Counted from the stretch's first letter, positions 37,076 through 46,944 are shown. The stretch: 64,000 bases of DNA from Gloeocapsopsis sp. IPPAS B-1203 (GCF_002749975.1 NZ_PEIG01000005.1:124001-188000), one strand, 5' to 3'. Translations and numbers: made by a program. Notes: a model not told the origin generated them from the letters alone.

Positions 37076-37654
37076 ATGGCAATTGACGATTTAGAAACCT
37101 TTCAAGCTCAAGATCGCCAACAGTGGCGGGAATGGCTAGAGAAAAATCATGACACTTCTAGCGGTATTTGGCTGATTTACTACAAAGTAAAAAGTGGTAA
37201 GCCAAGCATTCAATATAGTGAAGCAGTAAAAGAAGCTTTATGCTTTGGTTGGATTGACAGTAAAGTGAGATCTTTAAATGAAGAATCTTATATGCAGATC
37301 TTCACACCTCGAAAACCAAAAAGTGTGTGGTCAAAATTAAATAAGCAGTATATCGAAGAATTGATAGAACAAAATTTGATGACTGAAGCTGGTCTTAAAA
37401 AGATTGAAACTGCAAAACAAGACGGTTCATGAACAACATTAGATGCAAGTGAATCTTTGATAATTCCGGCAGATTTGCAACAAGCACTATCAGCCAATGA
37501 AACTGCTGATAAATGTTTTACAGCCTTTAGTAATACAACTAAAAAGAATATACTCTTTTGGATTACCAGTGCTAAACGTTTAGAAACAAGATTGAAACGA
37601 ATCGAGCAAACTATCAACTCAGCAGCACAAAACAAAAATCCTCTAGCACGATGA
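37076..37654 (+). pseudogene. YdeI/OmpD-associated family protein with internal stop
   Basis: The reading frame at 37076-37429 (ETFQAQDRQQWREWLEKNH, KEALCFGWIDSKV, IFTPRKPKSVWSKLNKQYI) ends at the TGA at 37430-37432. It resumes in the same frame to 37654 (TTLDASESLIIPADLQQAL, FSNTTKKNILFWI). The family usually reads KQDGSW at this point, so a single TGG-to-TGA change removed a tryptophan codon. All else is intact, totalling 192 residues, which suggests recent inactivation or, less likely, stop read-through. YdeI-type proteins protect against bacteriocins or peptides in some bacteria. Confidence 0.85.
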
Positions 37655-37843
37655 CTGTAGCGATCGCATCTAGCTGTATATTTGCTTGTCGCTTTAATAT
37701 CCAAAAATTTCTAAAATTTTGATTTGTTCTGTTTCAAACTAGATCAGTTCAACGCAATTCAGTTACTATCGAATACATCTCAATCCAAAATCCAAAATAG
37801 TATAAGCTATAAAGCTGAGTAAAATTTTGTGCTGATGTAGTTT

Positions 37844-38458
37844 GTGATTCTCTATCTGCTGGATCTTTTAGGTGTCGCTGTTTTTGCCGTTAGTGGAGCG
37901 CTAGCAGCAGGGCGTAAAAGCTTGGATTTATTGGGTGTCGCTGCGATCGCCATCGTCACAGCTATCGGTGGAGGTACACTGCGAGATGTTCTGCTAGACA
38001 ATCCAGTATTTTGGATTCAAGATTCTATTTATTTAGTAGTCATTCTATTCTCTGCCGCGTTGACGCTGATTTATACTCGGTTTCGTCAACCACCTGCTAA
38101 AGCACTCTTAATTGCTGATGCGTTAGGGCTAAGCTTTTTTGCGATTAGTGGCGCTCAAGGTGTGGAACAAGCAGATTTATCGCGCATTATTGTTGTCTTA
38201 ATGGGGACGATTACAGGTGTTGTTGGAGGCGTTTTGCGCGACGTCTTATTAGCCGAAATTCCTTTAATTCTGCGGCGAGGAAATCTCTATGCAACAGCGG
38301 CGATCGCTGGCATTATTGTCTATCTAATTCTGCAACAGTTCGGCATGATGCGATCGCTTGCGGCTTTATTAGGAATGGCAACAATTACAGCCGTAAGACT
38401 TGCTTCGATCATTTGGGGATTATCCCTTCCAGTTTATAGTCTGCAAGAGCGTAAGTAA
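37844..38458 (+). CDS. TRIC-type cation channel family protein (UPF0126, YadS-like)
   Basis: A 204-residue protein of seven membrane segments in two inverted repeats, each with the [10 protein letters not shown] / [11 protein letters not shown] signature (about 46-55 and 127-137). Bacterial TRIC homologues form trimeric cation channels; some close relatives may transport glycine or other solutes. The start is GTG at 37844; no ATG is available. The stop TAA shares its last base with the ATG of the next gene (TAATG), so the two are co-translated. Confidence 0.88.
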   Translation: MILYLLDLLGVAVFAVSGALAAGRKSLDLLGVAAIAIVTAIGGGTLRDVLLDNPVFWIQDSIYLVVILFSAALTLIYTRFRQPPAKALLIADALGLSFFAISGAQGVEQADLSRIIVVLMGTITGVVGGVLRDVLLAEIPLILRRGNLYATAAIAGIIVYLILQQFGMMRSLAALLGMATITAVRLASIIWGLSLPVYSLQERK

Positions 38459-38922
38459 TGTTCGCGTTTCACCGAGTTGATGAGAGTCATGCACGTGCTA
38501 TTCTCAGTTGGCGATATGAGCCACCATTAGATTTCTACAACTTACAGAAGAACACTGAAATAGATTATTTTCTGCACCCACAGCACAACTTCTATAGTAT
38601 TTTGGATCAAAATAGCGAGCTAGTAGCTTACTGTTCGTTTGGGCAGGATGGACAGGTCACTGGTGGTGATTACCGTGATGAAGCATTAGATATTGGTTTT
38701 GGGATTCGTCCTGATTTGACGGGAAAAGGAAAAGGTGTTGAGTATGCTAATGCCGTTTTAGAGTTTGCAGACACTTTATTTAAACCGAAGGCGTTTCGAG
38801 TTACCATCGCCGCATTTAACAAGCGTGCAATACGGGTATGGCAGAAATTGGAATTTGAGCATCAGCAGTCGTTTGAGCGAGACAGTGATGCAATGCAGTT
38901 TATTGTTTTAATGCTATCATAG
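38458..38922 (+). CDS. GNAT-family acetyltransferase
   Basis: A 154-residue protein starting at the ATG overlapping the stop of the TRIC gene. It has an acetyl-CoA motif DIGFGIRPDLTGKGKGVEYA (about 80-99) and a C-terminal ITIAAFNKRAIRVWQKLEFE-like helix-strand typical of RimJ/RimL-type acetyltransferases. The substrate is unknown. Confidence 0.85.
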   Translation: MFAFHRVDESHARAILSWRYEPPLDFYNLQKNTEIDYFLHPQHNFYSILDQNSELVAYCSFGQDGQVTGGDYRDEALDIGFGIRPDLTGKGKGVEYANAVLEFADTLFKPKAFRVTIAAFNKRAIRVWQKLEFEHQQSFERDSDAMQFIVLMLS

Positions 38923-39043
38923 GTGCCCTCCGACTGTAAGTCGGGGCTACGCAAGCAAAATGTACAAAGATACACTAAAACAAGCCTTTTCGCAGTAAGT
39001 CCACGGAGGTGGACTTTGTATGTGTAGCAGCGAATTCATTCGC
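38923..39043. repeat. Dispersed hairpin repeat, second copy
   Basis: Contains CCGACT-GTA-AGTCGG near 38930-38945, AAGTCCAC-GGAG-GTGGACTT at 38997-39016 and GCGAAT-TC-ATTCGC at 39030-39043. The last two modules are those at 14337-14383, in the other order. The repeat overlaps the end of the guanine deaminase gene, so its last codons are repeat-derived. Confidence 0.7.
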
Positions 39044-40370
39044 ACGCTTCTCCCATAATATACGTGGCATGAATGGCACGATCGCCACCTAGCACGATCA
39101 GTGCAAAAACTTGTTCTGCAAGTTCTTTTAATGAAGTTGGAGTTGTCGCAGAATTCCGTAGTGCCATTAATGGAGTTGCTTGCAGATCTAGAACCACAAA
39201 GTCAGCTTCTTTCCCGACATCGAAGTTACCAATTTTATCTTCTAAAGACAAGGCTTTTGCACCACCAAGCGTTGCTAAAAAGAGTGCTTGAAATGGAGAT
39301 AGCTTCTGATGCTGAAGTTGTGCGACTTTATATGCTTCACTAGTAGTGTCCAAAAGTGAAAAGCTTGTTCCTGCACCGACATCGGTTCCTAAACCAAGTT
39401 TTACCGGATGTTCTACGCACTTAGCCTTTTGCAGCTTGAAAAGTCCACTTCCTAAAAATAAATTAGACGTTGGACAAAATGCGATCGCTGAGTTGGCTTG
39501 TGATAACCGCTGGAATTCTGCATCTGTAAGTTGCACTCCGTGCGCAAACACTGAGCGATCGCCAACTAATCCGGCGCGATCGTAAACATCTAAATACCCC
39601 TGACTTTCAGGAAATAGCTGTTTTACCCACGCGACTTCATTGACATTCTCTGATAAATGTGTATGCAAATAAACATCTGGAAACTCGGCTAAAAGCTTTC
39701 CTGCCAAATTTAATTGTTCAGGAGTTGATGTAATCGCAAATCGAGGCGTGACAGCATACAGCAAACGCTCTTTTTTATGCCACTTTTGAATCAGTCGCTT
39801 ACTTTCTTGATAGGATGTTTCAGCAGTATCTGAAAGGTTGTTTGGTGCATTACGATCCATCATCACTTTACCAGCAATCATGCGGAGATTACGACGACTC
39901 GCTTCTTCAAAAAAAGCATCAACTGATTGCGGATGAACTGTGGCGAAAACAAGTGCTGTTGTTGTACCATTCTTTAGTAATTCATCAAGAAAAAATGCGG
40001 CAATCTTTTGCGCGTAAGCTTTATCGTTAAATTTTGCTTCAGTTGGAAATACATACTGATTCAACCATTCTAAAAGCTGCTCGCCATACGCAGCAATCAT
40101 TTCTGTTTGAGGAAAATGGATATGTGTATCAATAAAACCTGGCATGATTAACATTCCAGGATAAGCAATTATTGGAACTTCTGCGTATTTATCTTGTAAG
40201 TTTTGGTATTGTCCTAATTCTTTAATTTTGCCATTTTCGACAACGAGTAAACCATCTGCAATGTAGCGAATACTTTCTGCTTCAGCAACATAAAACGGAT
40301 CGTCAATAAAGTCGAGAAAAGCACAACGGAAAACTTTGAGCGATGTAGATAATTGCTTCTGTGCCAACAT
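39036..40370 (-). CDS. guaD: Guanine deaminase
   Basis: Amidohydrolase converting guanine to xanthine. The 444-residue protein has the metal-binding HxH in MPGFIDTHIHFPQTEMIAAYG (about 75-96), a further histidine in VYLHTHLSEN, the HGVQLTDAEF segment with histidine, and the aspartate in LGLGTDVGAGTSFSLLDT. FAHGVQL, PTSNLFLGSGLFKL and the SLLDTTSEAYK stretch are typical of guanine deaminase. The start is the ATG at 40370. The last codons (IMGEACE) lie on the dispersed repeat DNA, so the natural end may have been altered. No purine catabolism genes are adjacent. Confidence 0.92.
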   Translation of the reverse strand: MLAQKQLSTSLKVFRCAFLDFIDDPFYVAEAESIRYIADGLLVVENGKIKELGQYQNLQDKYAEVPIIAYPGMLIMPGFIDTHIHFPQTEMIAAYGEQLLEWLNQYVFPTEAKFNDKAYAQKIAAFFLDELLKNGTTTALVFATVHPQSVDAFFEEASRRNLRMIAGKVMMDRNAPNNLSDTAETSYQESKRLIQKWHKKERLLYAVTPRFAITSTPEQLNLAGKLLAEFPDVYLHTHLSENVNEVAWVKQLFPESQGYLDVYDRAGLVGDRSVFAHGVQLTDAEFQRLSQANSAIAFCPTSNLFLGSGLFKLQKAKCVEHPVKLGLGTDVGAGTSFSLLDTTSEAYKVAQLQHQKLSPFQALFLATLGGAKALSLEDKIGNFDVGKEADFVVLDLQATPLMALRNSATTPTSLKELAEQVFALIVLGGDRAIHATYIMGEACE

Positions 40371-40502
40371 TCAGCAAAAATATTATGTTTTCATGAATAA
40401 ACTCATTGTAGGCGATTGACTAATAATAACTTTTATCAAATCGACATTTGAGTTTTATCTAAATTACAAGAAACCACAATTTAATTATGTTGCCTGTAAA
40501 CA

Positions 40503-41639
40503 TTAAGCAACTTGCACATCTTGTAATCGCGAAGTCATAAATCGATCCATCCAACTTACTAAAAATGCCCGATTCGCTGCTTGCTCTTCAGAGACAGTTG
40601 TATCAAGTGGATGCGGCATCAAGCCTATAATGGCTGCGTTGGTAACACAAAACATCGACTTTTGGAAACTAACACAAATCTGTACTCGTAAATCGTCTTC
40701 TCCCCGACGACTGCGCTTTTGATAGAGTTCGTGTAAGTAATCTGGAACGAAATGACGCATATCTTGCATTAACAATGTAGGTGGAATCCCCGCACCACCA
40801 ACAGGTAGAGGATCGGCATAGAGTGCGCCATAAGCAAATCGCGCTTGATCGGGAGGAATTTGATGTGCTTGGGCATTGTAGGAAACTGTGCCTTGAAATG
40901 GCGTACCGCGAAAGAATACTGCTTCAACGTAAGGTATTGCTGTATCAGCAAGAAATGTTAAGCCAACAGATTTGGGAACAATATCGTAGACTTTACCGCG
41001 AATTTTGACCGCATAAGTAATTGGTATTGCCGCAGCAGCGACTAAGCCTGCTTTAATATGCTCTACAACTTGAGGGATAGTTTTGATTTCTCCTTGATCG
41101 TAGAGATCTGACAAAGCAAGGAACATATCGCTCATGACGCGCCAAAATTGACCTAGCGCACTGTAATAAGATAAGACGCGGACTTGTTCGGTCAGAAATT
41201 CAGGAAATAGTTGATTCAGTCCCAACATTAATGGGTTATTTTTGAATTTAGCTTGAATTGCTGCTGCTGCTCGCGTTCTAAATTCATCTGAATCTAAATA
41301 ACTATCTAAGCCACCACCACCATGCCAAAGCATAGCTTTCATGCAGTATTCAGCATATTCAAAGTTGATGCGATCGTGCCACCAGTGTCGTAGGAGTTTT
41401 TGTAAGGAAATATCCCCGTTAAAGTATTTGAAGAAGGGAAACAAAACAAGAAATTGATTTTCAGAAATGTAGATTAGATTTTTAGAGTAAGCGTCCAGGA
41501 CAATGCCATAGCTTTTGAGGATACCGACAACATCAAGAACATTCTCTGAAGAATCAGGAAGCAGTGTTTTTCCGGTTTCGATGCGAGTGATATATGCAGC
41601 TAAGGGATGGTTGATGGGCTTATTGGTGATGCTGACCAT
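40503..41639 (-). CDS. CO2 hydration protein (ChpX/ChpY, CupA/CupB family)
   Basis: Cyanobacterial protein that works with specialised NDH-1 complexes to convert CO2 to bicarbonate at the thylakoid. I set the start at the ATG at 41639 (MVSITNKPINHPLAAYI) because an AGGAG site lies just upstream and the family begins here; upstream codons are in repeat DNA. The protein has 378 residues, usual length. The family signatures YAEYCMKAMLWHGGGGLDSYL, QFWRVMSDMFLALSDLYDQ and AQAHQIPPDQARFAYGALYADPLPVGGAGIPPTLLM are present (the last across the conserved Zn-site region). It follows ndhD on the same strand. The absence of cupS downstream favours the constitutive CupB/ChpX type. Confidence 0.9.
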   Translation of the reverse strand: MVSITNKPINHPLAAYITRIETGKTLLPDSSENVLDVVGILKSYGIVLDAYSKNLIYISENQFLVLFPFFKYFNGDISLQKLLRHWWHDRINFEYAEYCMKAMLWHGGGGLDSYLDSDEFRTRAAAAIQAKFKNNPLMLGLNQLFPEFLTEQVRVLSYYSALGQFWRVMSDMFLALSDLYDQGEIKTIPQVVEHIKAGLVAAAAIPITYAVKIRGKVYDIVPKSVGLTFLADTAIPYVEAVFFRGTPFQGTVSYNAQAHQIPPDQARFAYGALYADPLPVGGAGIPPTLLMQDMRHFVPDYLHELYQKRSRRGEDDLRVQICVSFQKSMFCVTNAAIIGLMPHPLDTTVSEEQAANRAFLVSWMDRFMTSRLQDVQVA

Positions 41640-41687
41640 CTCTAGTTCTCCTAATACCTTTTTACTTTCATAGTTGATACAAAGTAG

Positions 41688-41779
41688 AGGGTAGGCGGGT
41701 AGTTGGGTAGTAAAGAACAATAATAATCAAATCTCTCCCACACTCCTACTCTCCCACACTCCCACTAGTCACTAGCCAC
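41688..41779. repeat. Dispersed repeat, GGGTAG / CTCCCACACTCC type (copy C)
   Basis: GTAGAGGGTAGGCGGGTAGTTGGGTAG is followed by GAACAATAATAATCAAATCTCTCCC, then CACACTCC units and CTAGTCACTAGCCACT. It is nearly the same order as 16925-17068. It fills the whole gap between the hydration protein gene and ndhD and reaches into the 3' end of ndhD, adding repeat-derived codons there. Confidence 0.7.
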
Positions 41780-43272
41780 TCTTGATTGCTTACTAACTGT
41801 GTTCGCTGGGCAATGACTGGAATTGCACTCATAGCTGTCGTTGCGGGTTCACTCCAACGGATTAACCAAGTTGGCTGCAATCCGAAAACGACAATTAAAA
41901 CTGCTAAGACAACAGCAGGGGCGCGATCGCGAAAATATACGCGGGGTAAATCGATAACTTGTGGTGAAAGGCGACCAAAAAACACGCGGTTAATGAGTAG
42001 TAAAAAGTAAACCGCAGTTAAGCCAGTTCCAACCATTGATAACAAAGTTTCTGTAGGAAATACGGAAAAACTACCCCGAAATACGAGAAATTCAGATATG
42101 AATCCTACCATGCCAGGAATACCTGCGCTCGCCATCACACCTAACACCATTAAACTTCCAATCAGAGGTAAACCGCGTTCAGGGTTGAGTAAACCACACA
42201 AAGTTTCAATATCGCGACTGCCAGTTTTTTTGTAGACAACGCCCACTAAAAGAAACAGTAATGCAGAAATTAAGCCGTGGCTGACCATTTGCAAAACACT
42301 TGCCAAGATACTCAGTGGAGTTGCAGCGGCGGCGGCTAAGAGAATGTAGCCCATATGTCCAATTGAACTGTAGGCAACCATTTTCTTCATGTCAGTTTGA
42401 GCGATCGCACACGAAGCACCATACAATACACTCACAACTGCCCAAATCGCTAAAGCTGGTGCTAATACTTCCCATGCTTGCGGCAATAAGCCTAAACCAA
42501 AGCGCAGTAAGCCATATGTCCCTAACTTTAGAAGCACACCTGCCAGTAAAACAGATATTGGTGTAGAAGCTTCAACGTGAGCATCTGGTAGCCAGGTATG
42601 CAAGGGCACTAACGGAATCTTAATTCCGAAAGCGAGTAAAATTCCCCCTAGGAGAATAACCTGCGTTGCTAATGGTAATGCATTAGTGTCTAAAGTAGCT
42701 AACGCAAAACTGGAAGCACCACTTAACCAAACCAAGCCCAAGAAACTAGCTAAAAGTAATATTCCAGAAGTTGCGGTATAAATTAAAAACTTCGTTGCAG
42801 CATAACCGCGCCGTTGTCCTCCCCAAATGGCAATCAACAAGTACAGCGGAATAAGTTCTATTTCATAAAAGAGGAAAAACAAAAGCAAATCTTGTGCCAA
42901 AAATGCTCCGCTAACTGCTGCACTTAAAATTAGGACGAGTGAGTAGTAAAAGCGCGAACGGTGGACATCTTCATCGCTGCTGTAGATTGCAATACAGGTA
43001 AGTAGACCATTTAATACCAGTAGTGGTAACGATAAACCATCAACTCCCAAGTGATAGTTTAAGCCAATGACAGTAATCCAAGGTATAAATTCGGAAAATT
43101 GTTGGCTGATGTTGGTAGGATTAAACTGAGATGCCAGGACAACTGTCAGTAAGAATGGAATACTAGCGAAGATTAAAGCGATGTTACGAGAACTATTAGG
43201 TGCGATCGCTTTAGGGAAAAATCCGACAATTGCTGCACCAATCAGCGGCACTAAAATCAAAGCACTTAGCAT
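41746..43272 (-). CDS. ndhD: NDH-1 subunit NdhD of the CO2-uptake type
   Basis: Proton-pumping antiporter-like subunit of photosynthetic NDH-1. The 508-residue, roughly 14-helix protein has the conserved lysine segments (FGIKIPLVPLHTWLPDAHVEASTPISVLLAG, about 215-245, and QTDMKKMVAYSSIGHMGYILL, about 290-310). The nearby hydration protein and paired NdhF place it in the NDH-1MS/MS' CO2-uptake complexes. It is probably the NdhD4-NdhF4-CupB set because no cupS follows and the operon adjoins the carboxysome genes; the D3 version cannot be excluded. The last residues (NQEWLVTSGSVGE) overlap repeat DNA. Confidence 0.9.
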   Translation of the reverse strand: MLSALILVPLIGAAIVGFFPKAIAPNSSRNIALIFASIPFLLTVVLASQFNPTNISQQFSEFIPWITVIGLNYHLGVDGLSLPLLVLNGLLTCIAIYSSDEDVHRSRFYYSLVLILSAAVSGAFLAQDLLLFFLFYEIELIPLYLLIAIWGGQRRGYAATKFLIYTATSGILLLASFLGLVWLSGASSFALATLDTNALPLATQVILLGGILLAFGIKIPLVPLHTWLPDAHVEASTPISVLLAGVLLKLGTYGLLRFGLGLLPQAWEVLAPALAIWAVVSVLYGASCAIAQTDMKKMVAYSSIGHMGYILLAAAAATPLSILASVLQMVSHGLISALLFLLVGVVYKKTGSRDIETLCGLLNPERGLPLIGSLMVLGVMASAGIPGMVGFISEFLVFRGSFSVFPTETLLSMVGTGLTAVYFLLLINRVFFGRLSPQVIDLPRVYFRDRAPAVVLAVLIVVFGLQPTWLIRWSEPATTAMSAIPVIAQRTQLVSNQEWLVTSGSVGE

Positions 43273-43352
43273 TGATAAACGAGATCCTTAAACATAAATG
43301 GTTGTTAGTGGCTGGTGTTCATAGTGTCTAACAACTAGTCACTAGTGTTTGT

Positions 43353-45230
43353 TTAGCCCCTAATTGTCTCCCAAAATAGTTGCCAGTGATCGAGTAGACC
43401 AAAAGACCAGCTAATCAAAAAACCCAAAAGACTCACTCCAAAGACAATTGTGAGCAGATTAAGCTGTGATTGCCCAAAACTACTGTATTTCAAACCTTGT
43501 CCGCTAATAATTGTCGCGATACCAACCAAATTGACGAAACCATCAACTAAGTAGCGATCAACCCACGAACTCAGTCGCGACATAAAGTCAACAGCACCCA
43601 CAACAGTTAAGCGATATAAACGATCAACATAAAAGTCGTAGCCTAATAAGTCTTGGATGAATCTCCACGGTAGCTGAATCGATCTCGACCATGCTTTGTG
43701 AAGGTAAATTGTTGAGCCAACGATTAATCCTAAGACACTCGATAGAACAAGAACTAACACTGCATACCAATTCACGTTTTCCCAACTAGGCAGTAGTTGC
43801 CACTGTTGCAACAAAAGCGGTACTAATAGTGTTGACACCGTTAAACTCACCATTGGTACTGCCATTTGCCACCCAACTTCTGGTGCACGACGCGTTTTTG
43901 GTTGTGGTTCGCCCCAAAACACTAATCGGAACACGCGGGTAAGGTTCAAGGTTGTTAACCCATTTGTTAAAAATAGAATTCCGACTACCCAAGGATTGCT
44001 GTTCCAAAAACCATCAGCCCACTGCAGTTTTGCCCAAAAACTCCCTAAAGGTAGTAGCGTAACCATTCCTGCGGCTCCTACAATGTAAGCTGTTGTTGTA
44101 GCGGGCATCCGCGACCACAAACCGCCCATTTCGGTTAAATCTTGAGTTTGTGTTGTCAAAATGACTGAGCCTGCACTCATAAACAATAATGCTTTAGCGA
44201 TCGCATGGGTAAATAATAGTACCAGTGCTACTCCGCCTTGCTCCATACCTACTGCGATGAAAACTAACCCCATGTACGCGCTAGTGGAATGCGATAATGC
44301 TCTTTTGATATCGATTTGTGCTAGCGAAACTAGCGATGCACCAACCGCAGTAACTGTGCCTAGAATCACTAAAGTATCGAGTGCAACTGGTGACAATACC
44401 AAAATGGGTTGTAATTTAAACAATACGTAAGCGCCACCTGCTACAACCATTGAGTTCCGCAATACCGAAGCAGGGTTAGGACCTTCCATTGCTTCGTCCA
44501 ACCACAGATGCAGTGGAAACTGCGCGCATTTACCTGCAGGTCCTGCAATTAATGCTAAACCTAACAATGTCGCAGTTAATGGAGATAGTTCGGCAGTTTG
44601 TGCCCACTGGTTTAATTCAGAAAAGTTCAAGCTACCTGCCATGACGGAGAGCGTCACCACTCCCATCAATAAGAGAATATCTCCAACACGTTTAGTTAAG
44701 AACGCATCGCGCGCTGCGGTAACAACAAGAGGCTGTGCATACCAAAATCCTACTAACAAATAAGTTGAAAGTGTGAGCAATTCCAACAATACATAACTGA
44801 GAAATAAGGAATCACTCAATGCCAAACCACTCAATGCCGCTTCAAAAAAACCAATCAGCGCGAAAAATCGGGCTAAAGCCCAATCTTTTTCCATGTATCC
44901 CAAAGCATACACTTGAGCTAAAAGGCTCAAACCCGCGATTAAAACGGCTGCTCCCATAGTTACGGGAGACAGTTCTACTGCGATCGATAAATCTAAATCT
45001 GCAGCTTTAAGCCAGGTAAATAGCAAAATCTGTGGTTCTTGATTCCAGATGTCTTTCCAAACAAATAAACTATGTAGAAAAGCAACCCCTGTCATCAACA
45101 AATTTAAGTAAGCCGCAGGTCGAGGACCTGTTCGCCGCACTATTCCAGTTGCCCAAGGTAGTGTCAAAATAGCGCCAATTAATCCATAAAATGGCACCCA
45201 CCAACTTGTTAAAAATAATGTCTGATTCAT
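43353..45230 (-). CDS. ndhF: NDH-1 subunit NdhF of the CO2-uptake type
   Basis: A 625-residue membrane protein, a partner of NdhD in the NDH-1 CO2-uptake complex. The conserved antiporter segments are LLELLTLSTYLLVGFWYAQPLVV and the lysine site GPAGKCAQFPLHLWLDEAMEGPNPASVL (about 225-252), followed by DIKRALSHSTSAYMGLVFIAVGM. The C-terminal part contains the extended amphipathic helix that links it to NdhD in complex I structures. It is the first gene of the ndhF-ndhD-chp operon, divergent from ccmK across a 578-base control region. Confidence 0.92.
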   Translation of the reverse strand: MNQTLFLTSWWVPFYGLIGAILTLPWATGIVRRTGPRPAAYLNLLMTGVAFLHSLFVWKDIWNQEPQILLFTWLKAADLDLSIAVELSPVTMGAAVLIAGLSLLAQVYALGYMEKDWALARFFALIGFFEAALSGLALSDSLFLSYVLLELLTLSTYLLVGFWYAQPLVVTAARDAFLTKRVGDILLLMGVVTLSVMAGSLNFSELNQWAQTAELSPLTATLLGLALIAGPAGKCAQFPLHLWLDEAMEGPNPASVLRNSMVVAGGAYVLFKLQPILVLSPVALDTLVILGTVTAVGASLVSLAQIDIKRALSHSTSAYMGLVFIAVGMEQGGVALVLLFTHAIAKALLFMSAGSVILTTQTQDLTEMGGLWSRMPATTTAYIVGAAGMVTLLPLGSFWAKLQWADGFWNSNPWVVGILFLTNGLTTLNLTRVFRLVFWGEPQPKTRRAPEVGWQMAVPMVSLTVSTLLVPLLLQQWQLLPSWENVNWYAVLVLVLSSVLGLIVGSTIYLHKAWSRSIQLPWRFIQDLLGYDFYVDRLYRLTVVGAVDFMSRLSSWVDRYLVDGFVNLVGIATIISGQGLKYSSFGQSQLNLLTIVFGVSLLGFLISWSFGLLDHWQLFWETIRG

Positions 45231-45808
45231 TCTGGCTTTCCAAACAAATTTGTAATTTAAATGTTAATTTAAAGTGAATTAACATAATTAAACAACTAAA
45301 ATAATTGCGGAATATCAATTACAATTAATTTGCTATATCATTGCTTTTAATCTACATAAACCTCTTCGGTAGTTTTTTAGCTAAAGTGAGACTATTCAGT
45401 TTTATTAAAACTTTTGTTATCTCGATCAAAGTATACTTTGTTCAAAGAACGATTCAGACGAAGCCTTTTAGACAGCGAATATTTTTCTCCTGTCATACCG
45501 CTACAGACTGAAGGTTTGGTTTTATCATTTTGTCTGATCCCAAAGTAATAAAGAAATTATAAAACAGAAGTTACACCTCTAGAAACAGAGAAACTTCAAT
45601 GAAGTAAAAGCAACTAATCATGAGGTGTTAAGTTTTTTTAAAGTATCCTATTTTAAATTATAATAGAAATTAATATTGTCAAGAGAGCCAAGCTTTCCTA
45701 TGCTTAATTTGGAGATGCTTTTGTAGGTTACAAATGGCATCCCCGTCAAATTTTCTGTAACAGCCTGATTGGTACTAGTTATTGCTTTAATTACATAGGA
45801 GGTCTGCG
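45231..45808. promoter_or_regulatory. Divergent control region between the NDH-1 CO2-uptake operon and the ccm operon
   Basis: A long AT-rich region with promoters for ndhF (minus) and ccmK (plus). The sequence TTAACATAATTAA at 45279-45291 fits TTA-N7-TAA, the loose recognition form of CmpR-type LysR regulators, but in such AT-rich DNA it can occur by chance. A strong ribosome site AGGAGGT (45797-45803) precedes the first ccmK. No other gene was found. Confidence 0.45.
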
Positions 45809-46117
45809 ATGCCAATTGCAGTGGGAATGATTGAGACGAAGGGCTTTCCAGCAGTGGTGGAAGCAGCCGACGCAATGGTGAAAGCTGCTCGTGTTACACT
45901 TGTCGGTTACGAAAAGATTGGTAGTGCTCGTGTCACAGTGATTGTGCGAGGAGATGTTTCTGAAGTACAAGCCTCTGTTGCGGCTGGAGTTGATGCTGCA
46001 AGACGAGTAAATGGAGGTGAAGTTCTCTCAACTCACATTATTGCGCGTCCTCACGAAAACTTGGAGTACGTACTGCCGATTCGTTATACCGAAGCGGTAG
46101 AACAGTTCCGAATGTAA
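45809..46117 (+). CDS. ccmK: Carboxysome shell protein CcmK (CcmK2-like)
   Basis: Hexameric bacterial microcompartment (BMC) shell protein that tiles the carboxysome facets. The 102-residue protein has the full BMC fold ([62 protein letters not shown]-like end), with the Lys36-containing [12 protein letters not shown] pore side. It ends in EQFRM, the short form typical of CcmK2. The AGGAGGT ribosome site at 45797-45803 is strong. First gene of the carboxysome operon, followed 64 bases later by a second ccmK. Confidence 0.97.
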   Translation: MPIAVGMIETKGFPAVVEAADAMVKAARVTLVGYEKIGSARVTVIVRGDVSEVQASVAAGVDAARRVNGGEVLSTHIIARPHENLEYVLPIRYTEAVEQFRM

Positions 46118-46181
46118 CTTACGGAATTGTGTTTGAGGTGTGTCAGTTTTTTTTGCTAAATACATTTAAGGAGTAAAACCG

Positions 46182-46526
46182 ATGTCAATCGCCGTCGGAA
46201 TGATAGAAACATTAGGTTTCCCAGCAGTAGTAGAAGCAGCCGATAGCATGGTGAAAGCTGCTCGTGTTACACTTGTGGGCTACGAAAAAATCGGTAGTGG
46301 GCGCGTCACAGTGATTGTGCGGGGAGATGTTTCTGAAGTACAAGCTTCAGTTGCTGCTGGGGTTGACAATGTCAAGCGCGTTAATGGCGGTCAGGTGCTA
46401 TCAACCCATATTATTGCCCGCCCTCACGAAAACTTAGAGTATGTTCTACCAATCCGTTACACCGAAGCAGTAGAACAATTCCGCGAAAGTACAAATGCGA
46501 TTCGCCCTTACGGAAATAGAATGTGA
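46182..46526 (+). CDS. ccmK: Carboxysome shell protein CcmK (CcmK1-like)
   Basis: Second CcmK paralogue, 114 residues, over 90 percent similar to the first by eye, but with an extended C-terminus ([14 protein letters not shown]) like CcmK1. The same BMC hexamer fold is present ([22 protein letters not shown], then [21 protein letters not shown]). It probably co-assembles with the first copy in the shell. An AGGAG ribosome site is 10 bases before the ATG. It is followed by ccmL after only 11 bases, in a tightly packed operon. Confidence 0.97.
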   Translation: MSIAVGMIETLGFPAVVEAADSMVKAARVTLVGYEKIGSGRVTVIVRGDVSEVQASVAAGVDNVKRVNGGQVLSTHIIARPHENLEYVLPIRYTEAVEQFRESTNAIRPYGNRM

Positions 46527-46537
46527 TGTAAGGCGTA

Positions 46538-46840
46538 ATGCAAATTGCAAAAGTTCGTGGTAACGTAGTCAGCACTCAAAAAGAACCCAGTCTTCGAGGG
46601 GCAAAACTGCTTTTGTTACAACTTGTAGACGAAGAAGGAAATCCTTTACCGAAATACGAAGTTGCAGCGGACAACGTAGGTGCAGGAGTAGACGAATGGG
46701 TATTGGTGAGTTGCGGTAGTGCTGCTCGCATTGTTCAGGGAAACGAGCAACGACCGCTTGATGCTGTGGTAGTAGCGATTATTGATAGTGTCCGCGTTGA
46801 AGATCGTTTAATTTACAGCAAAAAGGATCAATACCGTTAA
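46538..46840 (+). CDS. ccmL: Carboxysome pentameric vertex protein CcmL
   Basis: Pentameric shell protein that closes the twelve vertices of the carboxysome. The 100 residues match the EutN/CcmL family (MQIAKVRGNVVSTQKEPSLRGAKLLLLQ, VAADNVGAGVDEWVLVSCGSAARI, VVVAIIDSVRVEDRLIY). The start is the ATG at 46538, 11 bases after the CcmK1 stop. The ccm order K-K-L-M-N is that of other beta-cyanobacteria. Confidence 0.97.
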   Translation: MQIAKVRGNVVSTQKEPSLRGAKLLLLQLVDEEGNPLPKYEVAADNVGAGVDEWVLVSCGSAARIVQGNEQRPLDAVVVAIIDSVRVEDRLIYSKKDQYR

Positions 46841-46944
46841 GTAAAGCGCTTTGGATGAACGACGAATACAGAATGACAGATACTTCGCTTGTAGGTTCTG
46901 CATTCTGAATTCTAAGTTCTGCAGTAATTAGGAGGAAATTACCG

